NCBI GenBank assembly: GCA_964482235.1
Contig: CAYZWU010000006.1
Coordinates: forward strand, 1-64,000
Source of the DNA: CAYZWU01 sp964482235
GTDB lineage: Bacteria; Planctomycetota; B15-G4; CAYZWU01
DNA length: 64,000 nt
Reading direction: 5' to 3'
Under the pieces are notes generated by a model, which saw only the letters and a list, made by a program, of their open reading frames with translations, ran no database searches and was not told the DNA's origin. Shown one piece after another: positions 1 to 9,715 of the stretch. Positions within the stretch are counted from its first letter, which is position 1. Every line of letters begins with the position of its first letter. The translations under genes and the position numbers were made by a program.

Positions 1-207
<207 letters not shown>

Positions 208-1707
208 CTAGTTCATCAGAAGGTCGAAGGAGTCCCTGTCCCAGTCGCAGGCGTTCTGGGCGATGACCAGGCTCATGGTGTAGGTTCCCAGGGGCGCACT
301 TCCCGGGATCCTGACAGAGACGTTGGCGTTGCCGGAAAAGTAGGGCGTCACGGTGTGTGTTCCGTAGGGCTTTGTATAGAGCCCACCCGAGGGGAGGCGG
401 ACCTCCAGCCGGACCTGGAAGGTCTGGGTGAACGACGTGTGGTTCTCCACGTAGGCGTTCCACCGGATCGTCGTGCCGGGATGCGCCTGTGTCGGCGTGT
501 TGCTCACCTTGATGATGAGGGGCGGCACGGCGGCGGCCTGGATGTTCGAATTGGGATAGTACGCGTCGGTCCAAACCGCGTAGCCGCCTCTTCCCGGCTG
601 GTTCTTGTAGACGTAGCTCGCGTCGTGGTAGTCGAAGGTGTCGAAGCTGGCCGGCGCGGTCCACTCGCCCCAGCCCGGCTCCTTGTACGAGTAGAGGATG
701 GTGTGGTCGGTGTAGGGCGGATTGGTCTCATCGTGCCAGAGGACCCGAAGCACGCCGTCGGCATCCATGGCCAGCGTGGGCATCGGAAAGCTCTCCACCG
801 TGGCGGCGATCTGCTCCCTGTTCCCGAAGGTCGCGCCGCCGTCGGTGCTGGAGTTGTAGAAGACGCCGCCGTAGTTGTTGCCCTGCGAGTAGGTGACGTG
901 GGGATTGTCCGAGCCGTCCACCACGAGGCATGCGAAGAGTCCGGCGAGATCGGGCTGACCGGCCGTGACCTGGCTCACCAGGACAGTGGACTGCCAGGTC
1001 GCTCCGTTGTCGGGTGTGGCAGTGTGATAGATTTGGAAGCTGTTCTGGATCTCGTCCCAGGTCACGTGGGCGCTGCCGGGCGACCAGTCGTAGGGGCAGG
1101 CCACGCACGGCCTCTCCGACTCGAAGGGGTTGTTCGACACGTTCGTCGGCATGCCGAAGCTCATGCCGTTGTCGATGCTCGAGCAGTAGAGGATTTCGTC
1201 TCCTGTGCCGGGACCGTAGTAGTCCAATTCCTGCCAGACCACGTGGATCGCCTGGGCGTCGCAGTCGATGGACGGCACGATCGATGCCGTCCAGATCGAG
1301 TTGCTCAGGTTCAATGCAGCCGACCAGGTGTTCATCCCGGCGGGAGAGCTGGCGTACCAGACATCCCACCCGTCGCTCCAGACGAGGTGGAGGATGTCGT
1401 TCATGTCGATGGCCAGGGCGGGACACTGCGCCGGTGCAAAGGGAAGCACCATCGACGGCGTCCATGCCTTGCCCCATGTGTCGAGGCTCGACAGCGACTC
1501 GAGCACCGGCGTGGCATGGGGGTTGCAGATCACGGTGTGATAGAAGCCCGCGCTGTCGCGCACCATGCGGCGGCCGTTCTCCATCGACGTGTCGCCTCCC
1601 GTCATGAGGAAGGAGACATCGAGGTTAGCCGAGGCCGAGGGGCAGATCAGGCCGGCCAGCAGAAAGGAAAGGGAAAGAAGGATCGTTTTGTTCATCATGG
1701 TCTTCAT
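208..1707 (-). CDS. Secreted BNR/Asp-box repeat (sialidase-fold) protein with C-terminal Ig-like domain
   Basis: The product is 499 aa. The start is set at the ATG at 1707, where AAGGAG lies 8 bases upstream; the frame stays open further upstream, but that part lacks coding character. A signal peptide covers residues 1-27 (cleavage likely after SASA). Three Asp-box motifs, SIDNGMSF (177-184), TPDNGATW (231-238) and STDGGATF (287-294), indicate a sialidase-type beta-propeller. About 395-499 form an Ig-like domain that recurs at the C-terminus of the probable selenoprotein at 29442-31487. Asp boxes are structural and occur in sialidases, lectins and sensors alike, and no catalytic Arg triad can be assigned. 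An extracellular or cell-surface propeller of unknown ligand is the safest reading. Confidence 0.75.
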   Translation of the reverse strand: MKTMMNKTILLSLSFLLAGLICPSASANLDVSFLMTGGDTSMENGRRMVRDSAGFYHTVICNPHATPVLESLSSLDTWGKAWTPSMVLPFAPAQCPALAIDMNDILHLVWSDGWDVWYASSPAGMNTWSAALNLSNSIWTASIVPSIDCDAQAIHVVWQELDYYGPGTGDEILYCSSIDNGMSFGMPTNVSNNPFESERPCVACPYDWSPGSAHVTWDEIQNSFQIYHTATPDNGATWQSTVLVSQVTAGQPDLAGLFACLVVDGSDNPHVTYSQGNNYGGVFYNSSTDGGATFGNREQIAATVESFPMPTLAMDADGVLRVLWHDETNPPYTDHTILYSYKEPGWGEWTAPASFDTFDYHDASYVYKNQPGRGGYAVWTDAYYPNSNIQAAAVPPLIIKVSNTPTQAHPGTTIRWNAYVENHTSFTQTFQVRLEVRLPSGGLYTKPYGTHTVTPYFSGNANVSVRIPGSAPLGTYTMSLVIAQNACDWDRDSFDLLMN

Positions 1708-1766
1708 GATTCTGGCTCCTTGTCCTTGGGAGAAAAAAAAGCTGTCAGGACAAACTCGGTAACATT

Positions 1767-1796
1767 TTCTGGAATCTCCGGGATCAGGGTTATAAT
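1767..1796 (+). promoter_or_regulatory. Candidate promoter of the ECF sigma/kinase pair
   Basis: A perfect TATAAT -10 box sits at 1791-1796, 87 bases ahead of the ATG at 1884. The base string at -35 (TTCTGG, 1767-1772, 18-base spacer) matches the consensus poorly, so only the -10 is convincing. Confidence 0.3.
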
Positions 1797-1883
1797 CCTT
1801 TCCAGTGCCCGGTGATTTCCGGTACATGCGAGAAAGAGAGAGGCTGATTCTCATTTATTTTGGAATTTTTGGAGAGTCGTCTC

Positions 1884-2477
1884 ATGCCCGGTCTCCCTGA
1901 TGATGTAACCGAATTGCTTTCAGAGGTTTCCGAAGGAAAGACGGAGTCGTGGGAAAAACTCTTTTCCATCGTCTACCGGGAGCTCCGCGCCATGGCGCAC
2001 GCTGCCGTGGTCCAGGAGCAGGAGGGGCATGCCATCCAGACCACCTCTCTCGTCCACGAGGCCTACCTGCGCATGGTCAAGAGCCGCGAGTCAGGCTGGG
2101 AGAACCGCGCCCACTTCTTCGGCGTGGCGGCCAGGGCGATGCGCCGGATCCTCGTGGAGAAGGCCCGCGCCCGCAAGACGGCGAAACGGAGTCCAGGGAA
2201 GCGCCCCCAGCCCTTCGATGACATGCGGGACAGGATCGGCGGCGATTCCCAGGACGTGGATATCTTCGACGATCTGGAGATGCTCGACAAGGCGCTCGGC
2301 AGGCTGGCCTCGGTTCCCCGGCACCAGAGGAAGTGCACCGTCGTGGAGCTTCGCTTCTTCGTGGGACTGAGCCACGAGGAGACGGCCGAGGTGATGGGGA
2401 TCTCCCAGGCCACCGTGGCCCGCGACTGGGAGTTCGCCCGCGCCTGGCTCAACAGGGAAGTGAGAAAGTCGGGGTGA
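1884..2477 (+). CDS. ECF-type RNA polymerase sigma factor (Planctomycete-style ECF_sub family)
   Basis: The product is 197 aa. The ATG at 1884 is preferred over a TTG at 1860 because GGAGAG lies 7 bases before it. Region sigma-2 spans about 25-95 and holds the family signature TTSLVHEAYLRM (53-64) and the run of basic helices after it. Sigma-4 spans about 130-190 with the helix-turn-helix LSHEETAEVMGISQATVARD. This subgroup (PF07638/TIGR02999-like) is known mainly from Planctomycetes and Acidobacteria, usually beside Ser/Thr kinases, and such a kinase follows here after 4 bases. No anti-sigma factor is present, so phosphorylation by the neighbouring kinase is a plausible but unproven mode of control. 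Confidence 0.9.
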   Translation: MPGLPDDVTELLSEVSEGKTESWEKLFSIVYRELRAMAHAAVVQEQEGHAIQTTSLVHEAYLRMVKSRESGWENRAHFFGVAARAMRRILVEKARARKTAKRSPGKRPQPFDDMRDRIGGDSQDVDIFDDLEMLDKALGRLASVPRHQRKCTVVELRFFVGLSHEETAEVMGISQATVARDWEFARAWLNREVRKSG

Positions 2478-2481
2478 AGCC

Positions 2482-5079
2482 ATGACATTCGAACGCGACG
2501 AACTGGTGGAAGAGCTCTTTCACGGAGCCCTCGAGCGCAACCCGGCCGGGAGGGATGCTTTCCTGACGGAAGCCTGCGGCGAAGATCATGAGCTGAAGGA
2601 GGAGGTCGAGGCCCTGCTCGACGCGCACGGGAGTTCCTCCGATTTTCCCAGCGAGCCGGCGTGGGCCCGGTTCGTCCAGCCCGGCATAAGCGACGATCCC
2701 GCCGCAACCGAGCTGGAACCCCGGCCGGGCCTCCCCTTCGACCGGCTCGGCGAGTTTCGCCTGATCGAGAAGATCGGAGAGGGGGGCATGGGCGAGGTCT
2801 ACCTCGCCGTGCAGGAATCGCTCGGCCGCCAGGTGGCGCTGAAAATCATCCGTCCAGACCGGCTCGGCTCCTTCGAGGCCCAGGCCCGCTTCAAGCGCGA
2901 GGTGGAGGCCGTTTCCGAGCTGCGCCACCCCAACATCGTCACGATCTTCGGCAGCGGCGATGAGCAGGGCGTGCGCTACTTCGCCATGGAGATGGCGCCG
3001 GGGGACGGCCTCGATCAGATCCTGCAGAGGGTCAGGGCAGGGGGGGAAGCCGTTCCCATGGCAAGGCTTCTCGGCTGGATCAAGGAGATGACCCGCGCCC
3101 TCGCCTCGGCCCACGAGTCGGGGATCATCCATCGAGACGTCAAGCCGTCCAACATCCGGATCACGCCCGAGGGCCGCGCCATGCTCGTCGATTTCGGCGT
3201 GGCGCGCCACATGGACATGGCCTCGCTGACATTGACGGGCGAGTTCTGCGGCACACCCAAGTACGCGTCCCCCGAGCAGATCAGGGGGCAGAGCGGCGAG
3301 ATCGACGCGCGCAGCGACATCTACGCCCTCGGAGTCACCCTCTTCGAGGCCGTGACCGGCCGGGTGCCTTTCGAGGGTGAAACAACGGAGCAGCTCTTTC
3401 ACAACATCCTGCAGAAGGAGCCGGTCTCGCCCCGGCGGCTCAAGCCGTCGATCTCCAGGGACCTGGAGACGGTGATCCTGGCGGCCATGGAGAAGGAACC
3501 GGGCCGGCGCTACCAGACGATGAACGATTTCGGCGACGACATCGAGCGGCTCCTGGGCGGTGAGATGGTGCTGGCCCGGCCTGCAGGCCTGGCCACGAAG
3601 GTGCTGCGCCGCGTGAAGCGCAATCCGATTTCGAGCACCGCCATCGCGGCCGCACTGGTTTCGCTGATCAGCCTCGTCTTCTACATCATCTGGTCGTACC
3701 CCCAGATCCTGGACGCGAAGAACAAGGCCGAGAAGGAACGCACGGCCGCGGTGAAGGCAAGGAAGAAAGCCGAGCAGGAGGCGGACAAGGCGTGGGAGAT
3801 CTATTCCTTCATCCAGGACATGCTGGCATCGGCCGACACGGTGCATGCCGGGCGGAACGTCAAGGTGGCCGACGTGATCGACAGCGCGGCGGCCAGGGTC
3901 GACGCGGCCTTCCCTGATCAGCCCGAGGTGGAGGCCGCGCTGCGCAACACCCTCGGCATGACCTACCGGAGCCTCGGCCTCGTCGAGGAGGCTGAAGAGC
4001 AGATCCGCGAGGTGGTGGCGCTCCGCAGGAGCGTCCTCGGAATGGGGCATCCCGAAACGGTGAAGGCGATGCAGAACCTTGCCGTCATCTGCAGGGACAG
4101 GGGGAACTTCGCCGAGGCGGAAGAGCTCCTGCGGGAGGTGCTGGACTCCACCTCTTCCACGCTGGGTGAGGAGCACGAGCTCGTGCTGGCCGCCATGAGC
4201 AGCCTGTCCAGCGTGCTGCATGACCAGGGCCGGTACGAAGAGGCCGCCCAACTGATCGATCGAACGCTGAAGGTCAGCCGGCGCGTCCTGGGCGAGGATC
4301 ATCTCAACACGCTGGCCACGATCAACAGCAAGGCTTCCCTGCTGGCCGATGCGAAGAAGTTCGACGAGTCCGAGGCTCTGCGCCGCATGGCTCTCGATGG
4401 GCTGCTGCGAACCGTGGGGGCTGACAATCCGCATACCCTGGGCACGAAGCAGAGCCTGGCTTCCCTGCTGGCCAGGCAGGGGAAGCTGGACGAGGCGGAC
4501 GTTCTCTACAACGAGGTGGCCGAGGCCCGCAGGCGCCTGCTCGGCCCCGACCACCCCGACACCCTGGACACGATCCACCGCCTGGCCGTTCTTCTCGAGG
4601 CGAAGGGCGAGTTCCAGAGAGCCGAGGATCTGCATTTCCAGGTGCTCGAAAGCAGCCGCCGCAAGCTGGGTCCCGACGATCCCGGCACCCTCATCTACAT
4701 GAACAACCTGGCCCTGTTCCTCCAGGAGCAGGGAAAAACGGGGAAGGCGCTGGAGCTGTTCGAGGAATCGCTGGACGGGGCCCGGCGCGTCTTCCCGGCC
4801 GATCACTTCTATCGCGCCGTCTTCGCCATGAACTACGGCGAGCTCCTGCTGACCGAGGAGCGGTTCGCCGAGGCCGAGGGGCCGCTCGAGGAGAGCTACG
4901 AGGGATTCATGGCCTCGCGGGGGATCGAGTTCGCCAACACGCTCTACACGATCGAGCTCCTCGTCGCGCTTTACACGGCCTGGGGCAAACCGGAGAAGGC
5001 AGATGCCTATCAGGCGCTGCTTCCTCGCGAGGAGGAAGGGGAAGGGGGCGGTGATGCCGCGGAGGAGGATGGGGGGTAG
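2482..5079 (+). CDS. Transmembrane Ser/Thr protein kinase with C-terminal TPR array
   Basis: The product is 865 aa. Its Hanks-type kinase domain (about 93-360) has the glycine loop GEGGMGEV (99-106), ATP-binding Lys121, the catalytic loop HRDVKPSN (217-224, Asp219) and DFG (237-239), so it should be active. One membrane helix follows (about 386-404), then a charged linker, then about nine 42-residue TPR units of kinesin-light-chain type (about 470-850). The kinase domain would be cytoplasmic and the TPRs extracytoplasmic. Residues 1-90 resemble the short leader found in the planctomycete and acidobacterial members. The gene starts 4 bases after the sigma factor stop, so the two are almost certainly co-transcribed and act in one signalling path. 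The substrate is unknown. Confidence 0.92.
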   Translation: MTFERDELVEELFHGALERNPAGRDAFLTEACGEDHELKEEVEALLDAHGSSSDFPSEPAWARFVQPGISDDPAATELEPRPGLPFDRLGEFRLIEKIGEGGMGEVYLAVQESLGRQVALKIIRPDRLGSFEAQARFKREVEAVSELRHPNIVTIFGSGDEQGVRYFAMEMAPGDGLDQILQRVRAGGEAVPMARLLGWIKEMTRALASAHESGIIHRDVKPSNIRITPEGRAMLVDFGVARHMDMASLTLTGEFCGTPKYASPEQIRGQSGEIDARSDIYALGVTLFEAVTGRVPFEGETTEQLFHNILQKEPVSPRRLKPSISRDLETVILAAMEKEPGRRYQTMNDFGDDIERLLGGEMVLARPAGLATKVLRRVKRNPISSTAIAAALVSLISLVFYIIWSYPQILDAKNKAEKERTAAVKARKKAEQEADKAWEIYSFIQDMLASADTVHAGRNVKVADVIDSAAARVDAAFPDQPEVEAALRNTLGMTYRSLGLVEEAEEQIREVVALRRSVLGMGHPETVKAMQNLAVICRDRGNFAEAEELLREVLDSTSSTLGEEHELVLAAMSSLSSVLHDQGRYEEAAQLIDRTLKVSRRVLGEDHLNTLATINSKASLLADAKKFDESEALRRMALDGLLRTVGADNPHTLGTKQSLASLLARQGKLDEADVLYNEVAEARRRLLGPDHPDTLDTIHRLAVLLEAKGEFQRAEDLHFQVLESSRRKLGPDDPGTLIYMNNLALFLQEQGKTGKALELFEESLDGARRVFPADHFYRAVFAMNYGELLLTEERFAEAEGPLEESYEGFMASRGIEFANTLYTIELLVALYTAWGKPEKADAYQALLPREEEGEGGGDAAEEDGG

Positions 5080-5120
5080 CGGCAAGGGGGTGAGACCTCA
5101 CGCGCGGCTCACGCCGGTGA

Positions 5121-7265
5121 TCACGGTTCCTTCTCGATGAACTGCACCGCGTCGGCGACGACAAAACCGTCCGTTCCCTCGTTGCTCACTGTCACCATTC
5201 CTTCGGTCCCGGCGATGAATCGAAAGGTGCCGAGGGGCAGGAAGGTCCTCTCGATAGGCGGCGGTGTCCTCTGGTTCACGTGGATCAGCGTCTTGCCGTC
5301 TGCGTGGCGGATCAGGACGGGAACCCTGGCGGCGCGATTGGCGTGAGCCCTGTAGGCGAGGCGCACGTCGTATCGCCCCGTCTTCTCGATGACGCAGGCG
5401 AAGCGAACCGTGCTCTTCCCCTTGTCGATGTTGCCGTCGTGGAGGTAACGGTCGCCCACGTATCCCTCCACCGAGGTGCTTTCGCACCAGTTGCCCTGCT
5501 TCACGGCCTGGCTGTCGTCCTGGACAAGGCCGGGTAGCTTCTTCGGGTCGACGGGAGGACGGCTCGGCTCCCGGCCCGGCCAGTCCAGGATCACGCCTGC
5601 AGCGAGGAGGCGCTGCTTCAGCTCCGCGTAATCCACGTCCTGGACAGGCACGCCCTTGTCCAGGGCCAGAATGGCGGCCAGGGCCGCGGACTGGCCGAGG
5701 ATCATGAAGACGGGCTCCATGCGGATCGAGCCGTAGGCGATGTGCGACGACGAGACGCAGACCGGCACCAGCAGGTTTTCGCACTCGGCGCGGCGCGGAA
5801 CGATGGCGCCGTAGTCGATCGGGTAGGGGCTGCCGGGATTGATCTGCACGTCGCCCTCGTTGCGGGCCAGTCCGCGGGCGTCCACGTAGCGCTGCACGTT
5901 GTGCGAATCCATGTTGTACGATCCCATGCCCACGGGCCGCGGCGAGGGCCGCCTGCGGCGGAGGTGGTTCTCCGTCACCACGAAGGCGCTGACCATGCGC
6001 CTGGCCTCGCGGATGTAGATCTGGTGCGGCCAGTGGCCGTTGTCCTCGAACTCGTCCTTCGCGAGCCCCCAGCGGTTCATCTTGCTCCTTATCGGCTCGG
6101 GCACGCGAGGATCGTTGGCGAGGAAGTAGCAGAATCCTTTCTGGTAGAGCTCGTGCTCCTTGAGAATCGCGGCGCGGCGCTCGTACGATGCATCGGGGTA
6201 GTCGTAGTTCATCCCGATGTTGTCCGTGGAGAAGGCGCCGTGGTTGTTGGTGTCGGTCTTCCTGTTCGGGATGCGGTCGAACTTGCGGAAGGCGGCATCC
6301 CAGCCCGTGTCCAGGTAGCGGGCGAGGAGCTCGTACTGCGTTGCGTCGTACCCTTCGGGCTTCTCGAAGGGAACGCGGTTCTCCGGCACGTCGGTGAGGC
6401 ACATGCGGAAGCAGTAGGCCTGCACGCGGCGGTCGCCTTCGCCCTGGGTGCCGGGCGGGCCGGCGTGGATGCGGGGGAGGAGGCCGCTCGACGGATCGCC
6501 GGGCACGATGTAGGGATCGACGGGATTCTCGAACTGGTGGCTCCGGGCATTCTCGACCTGGACACCGTTGAGCGTTTCGCCGTAGAGGCTGTTCGGCTCG
6601 CGCCCCACGGTGTATGAAACCCCGGCGGCGGCCATGAGGTCTCCCTCGTAGGTGGCGTCGATGAACATCCTCCCGCGATAGGTCTCGCCGTTCAGCATGG
6701 TGATGGAGACGATCGTCCGGCCTTCCTTCCTGACTCCCTTCTCCCTGTCGAGCCATCGGCCCCGCTTGACCGGTATCTTTGCCTCAACGACCATCTGCTC
6801 GAAGACCTGCTCCGCCACGTGGGGCTCGAAGGTCCAGTGGGCATCGCTGTCGGGGCGGAAGCGCGGGTAGTCCTCGGGCTTCCCGTGGATCCAGGCTTCG
6901 GGTGAATCGTAGTGCTTCCTGATGCGCTGGTAGAACTCGCGGGACAGTCCGCCGATCACCGCCTTGTTGCCCGTGTCGGTCCATCCGAGCCCGCCGCTGC
7001 TCAGGCCGCCGAGATGCCTGTCCGGGCAAACGACGATCACCGAACTTCCCGACCGGGCCGCCTGCACCGCGGCGATGATCCCGCTCGACGTGCCGCCGTA
7101 GACCACGAGGTCGTACGTCTCCGAGCTTGAACTTCTTGACGCTGGAGCCGGGCACTCATTGCCGGGTACGTGGCTGGAGATCCTAGCCTCTGCAGCCGGA
7201 TTTTCATTCCAGGGCACGAGAGTCGGGCCGAGGGCAACAAGAATGGTCAAGAATATTGCTGCCAT
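5121..7265 (-). CDS. Secreted FAD-dependent oxidoreductase with xanthan-lyase-like C-terminal domain
   Basis: The product is 714 aa. A hydrophobic N-terminal signal is followed by a Rossmann FAD-binding start (YDLVVYGGTSSGIIAA, GGTSSG at 57-62) and the conserved segment LGGLSSGGLGWTD, typical of the FAD_oxidored family PF12831. About 580-710 match the golvesin/xanthan-lyase-type beta-sandwich found fused to these oxidoreductases in Planctomycetes. The substrate is unknown; family members are often found near polysaccharide-degradation genes. The ATG at 7265 has a modest GGAG 10 bases upstream. mntP ends 15 bases upstream on the same strand, so read-through is likely, though the functions are unrelated. 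Confidence 0.85.
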   Translation of the reverse strand: MAAIFLTILVALGPTLVPWNENPAAEARISSHVPGNECPAPASRSSSSETYDLVVYGGTSSGIIAAVQAARSGSSVIVVCPDRHLGGLSSGGLGWTDTGNKAVIGGLSREFYQRIRKHYDSPEAWIHGKPEDYPRFRPDSDAHWTFEPHVAEQVFEQMVVEAKIPVKRGRWLDREKGVRKEGRTIVSITMLNGETYRGRMFIDATYEGDLMAAAGVSYTVGREPNSLYGETLNGVQVENARSHQFENPVDPYIVPGDPSSGLLPRIHAGPPGTQGEGDRRVQAYCFRMCLTDVPENRVPFEKPEGYDATQYELLARYLDTGWDAAFRKFDRIPNRKTDTNNHGAFSTDNIGMNYDYPDASYERRAAILKEHELYQKGFCYFLANDPRVPEPIRSKMNRWGLAKDEFEDNGHWPHQIYIREARRMVSAFVVTENHLRRRRPSPRPVGMGSYNMDSHNVQRYVDARGLARNEGDVQINPGSPYPIDYGAIVPRRAECENLLVPVCVSSSHIAYGSIRMEPVFMILGQSAALAAILALDKGVPVQDVDYAELKQRLLAAGVILDWPGREPSRPPVDPKKLPGLVQDDSQAVKQGNWCESTSVEGYVGDRYLHDGNIDKGKSTVRFACVIEKTGRYDVRLAYRAHANRAARVPVLIRHADGKTLIHVNQRTPPPIERTFLPLGTFRFIAGTEGMVTVSNEGTDGFVVADAVQFIEKEP

Positions 7266-7280
7266 TTGACCATCGCTCCA

Positions 7281-7835
7281 CTACATGCCGATTATGATCT
7301 TGATCCCGATGAGCAGCAGGACCGCGCCTCCCAGCATTTCGGCGAGATCGCCCGTTTTCGAGCCGAGCATGCTCCCGAAGCGCATTCCCACCCATGTCAT
7401 GAGGAACGCCACGAGGCCGATGACGATGCAGGTCGTCATGATGCCTTCGCCGAGAAGGGCGAGGCTCAATCCCACGGCAAAGGCGTCGATGCTGGTGGCC
7501 AGGGAAAGGAGGAGCAGGCTGGCTCCCTTTGTGGGATCGGAGACCTTTCTCTCCGCTGTCCCGGACTTCCAGGCGTTGCGGATCATGTTGATGCCGAGGA
7601 GGGAGAGGATGCCGAAAGCGATCCAGCGGCTGGCGGAGAAGAAAAGCTGCCCGGCGCACTCTCCCAGGAGCCATCCCACTATGGGCATGAAGAACTGGAA
7701 GAGGCCGAAGTGCCAGCAAAGACGGAAGTACTGCCGTTTCGATATCTTCTTCAGAGACAGGCTGATCCCGAGGGATACGGCGAAGGCATCCATGGCCAGG
7801 GAGAAGGCGATACCGAGAAGAGTGAGTATATCCAT
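7281..7835 (-). CDS. mntP: MntP-type manganese efflux pump
   Basis: The product is 184 aa, the normal length for MntP, with six hydrophobic helices. The two family repeats carry LAMDAFAVSLG near the N-terminus and SIDAFAVGLSL in the second half; the acidic residues in these helices are those used for Mn(II) export. The start at 7835 has no good ribosome-binding site, and only 48 bases separate it from the gene upstream. This leaves no room for the manganese (yybP-ykoY) riboswitch that often controls mntP. A second putative manganese exporter is encoded at 15680-16954. Confidence 0.9.
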   Translation of the reverse strand: MDILTLLGIAFSLAMDAFAVSLGISLSLKKISKRQYFRLCWHFGLFQFFMPIVGWLLGECAGQLFFSASRWIAFGILSLLGINMIRNAWKSGTAERKVSDPTKGASLLLLSLATSIDAFAVGLSLALLGEGIMTTCIVIGLVAFLMTWVGMRFGSMLGSKTGDLAEMLGGAVLLLIGIKIIIGM

Positions 7836-7883
7836 ACAGGACGCAGATTATCTCGGCTGGAACCGTGATGATCAACCATCTTC

Positions 7884-9422
7884 TCACTCGACCTCGATGA
7901 CGGCCGGGTTGGTGAGTTCGAAGCCGGCCATGACCTGCGTGTGGTAGCTTTCTCCGGGATTCCAGAAGAGCGGAACGGTTGCTGGAAAAACGAGCACCCC
8001 GGTATCGGGAACAGTGCCCAGCCTGTAGATGGTCAGCAGGGGCGATTCCAGGTAGAAGTTGCCGTAGGCGGTGCTCAGCGGCGGATCGAGACGACCGGAG
8101 CTCACGCCGAGGGTGACGGGCCAGGTGAAGGGATCGCCCACCACCTTGACGTCAATCGGCCTGCCGGGAGCGGCGGTCCCGGTGATGTAGTGATGAAGGT
8201 GGAACTCGTCCGCACCGATGTCCACTGTTCCGTGGTGGATGCGGGGATCGCCTTCCCAGTCATACAGGAGTTCCGGCGGAACGCCGTCGTTGCTCCCCGC
8301 ATTCCTGCAGGGCGAGGTGAAGGGGATGTGGTAGTCGGAGGCAGCGGCATCGACGAACAGCGGATCCGCGTCGATGTTGCCCGTGCCGGGCCAGCCGCCC
8401 TCGATGTTGCTGTACGTGACCGTGGGTTCTCCATGATAGAAGTAAAGTGAAGATCCAGCGTTGCCCCAGTTGATCGTATTGGTGATGTTTGTTGTCGAGG
8501 CCCCTGTCATATGGATTCCATCCCCGGAATTGTCCGTTATGGTATTGTTGATCACCTTGACAGTGAAGGAATCATGGCTGAATCCGTGCTTGCCATTGCC
8601 TGAAATGATGTTGTTGGAAAGGGTGATCCTGCCGTTTTCGAAGGAACTTACTCCGTCATTTACGTTTCCTGAGATGATGTTTCCGGAGATTTCAGTGGAT
8701 CCCCAGGTCAAAGCGATTCCGCAACACCCGTTTCCTTGAATGACGTTGTCGGAGATCGTGAGGTATGCTCTCCAGCTGTAGATCGCATCATCGCTGTTAT
8801 CCCGGATCTCGTTGCCGGTAATCGTGACCCACCATTCATCTTTCAGATCACCATTGCCGGAGCAATGAATGCCGTACGTGTTATTTCGAATAAGATTGCC
8901 GGCAATAACAAGGTTAGATTCGTCGTAGTCACTTTGCTTGATGCCAACACCGCTGTTATTGCAGATCTCGTTGTTGATGATCAAAGCACTCGAGTCCTCA
9001 TTGCAGTACACGGCTGCTTCCCATGAATGCGGTGCAATCCGGGTGATGATGTTGTCTGAAATCACCGGTGAGGCGTACCTGCCAAACCAGATCCCGGAGT
9101 GATCCAGCGCCGCGTTGGTCACGGTGAAACCCGAAAGGACCGAGCTGTTGGTCTCCGCCGTGTCGAAGGTCACCACGTGATTGATCCGTCCCCCGTCAAT
9201 GACCGTGACATCCGGTCCGGAAACGCTTTCCACAGTGATGGCTTTTCCCTTGAAGTCGATGCACTCGACGTAGATCCCGGCTCTCACAAGGACGGTGTCG
9301 CCGTCCACTGCCGCGTCGATCGCTTCCTGGATGGTCGCGTGGTCATCAGGAACATAGATCGTTGCACCGAAGCAGAGGGAGGGGAGCAGGCAGACCGTCA
9401 TGAGAAGCAATGCCACCTTCAT
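7884..9422 (-). CDS. Secreted right-handed parallel beta-helix protein (NosD/pectate-lyase-like fold)
   Basis: The product is 512 aa. The ATG at 9422 is chosen because AAAGGAG precedes it by 8 bases and a signal peptide begins there (cleavage near CFG-A, about residue 19). The mature N-terminus IYVPDDHATIQEAIDAA is the classic entry motif of these proteins. Repeats of the pattern I-x-x-N-x-I-x-x-N with Asn ladders form the beta-helix (about 45-370). A C-terminal all-beta domain of about 100 residues follows, with YGNFYLESPLL. A paralogue with the same architecture is encoded at 35200-36690. No catalytic residues of a polysaccharide lyase are evident, so a binding or structural surface role is as likely as an enzymatic one. 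Confidence 0.82.
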   Translation of the reverse strand: MKVALLLMTVCLLPSLCFGATIYVPDDHATIQEAIDAAVDGDTVLVRAGIYVECIDFKGKAITVESVSGPDVTVIDGGRINHVVTFDTAETNSSVLSGFTVTNAALDHSGIWFGRYASPVISDNIITRIAPHSWEAAVYCNEDSSALIINNEICNNSGVGIKQSDYDESNLVIAGNLIRNNTYGIHCSGNGDLKDEWWVTITGNEIRDNSDDAIYSWRAYLTISDNVIQGNGCCGIALTWGSTEISGNIISGNVNDGVSSFENGRITLSNNIISGNGKHGFSHDSFTVKVINNTITDNSGDGIHMTGASTTNITNTINWGNAGSSLYFYHGEPTVTYSNIEGGWPGTGNIDADPLFVDAAASDYHIPFTSPCRNAGSNDGVPPELLYDWEGDPRIHHGTVDIGADEFHLHHYITGTAAPGRPIDVKVVGDPFTWPVTLGVSSGRLDPPLSTAYGNFYLESPLLTIYRLGTVPDTGVLVFPATVPLFWNPGESYHTQVMAGFELTNPAVIEVE

Positions 9423-9715
9423 CGGATGAGCTCCTTTCACTACAAAGCCGTACTGTCTTTCTGAATCAGCCTGAACAGCAACCCTTGGATGGTTTGCAAT
9501 CCGTGTCCATGCCACGATACCGGATCAACGGTATTTCCGGGGCTTCAGGACCAAGACGCCATTATAGTCGATATCAGAGTCTTTGAAAGGTGGTTTTTGA
9601 TACCGTAGGAATCAGATGGGACGACTGTTCCGCATTGCCTGTTTCCCTGCGCCGGTGAAACCGGTACGATGATGTCAGGGCTCCTTCGGACATCATTGCT
9701 GCCGGGAGGATTGTC

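Noticed and set aside
7836..7883. Manganese riboswitch in front of mntP
   Set aside because: Only 48 bases separate mntP from the upstream stop codon, too few for a yybP-ykoY element, and no matching fold was seen.
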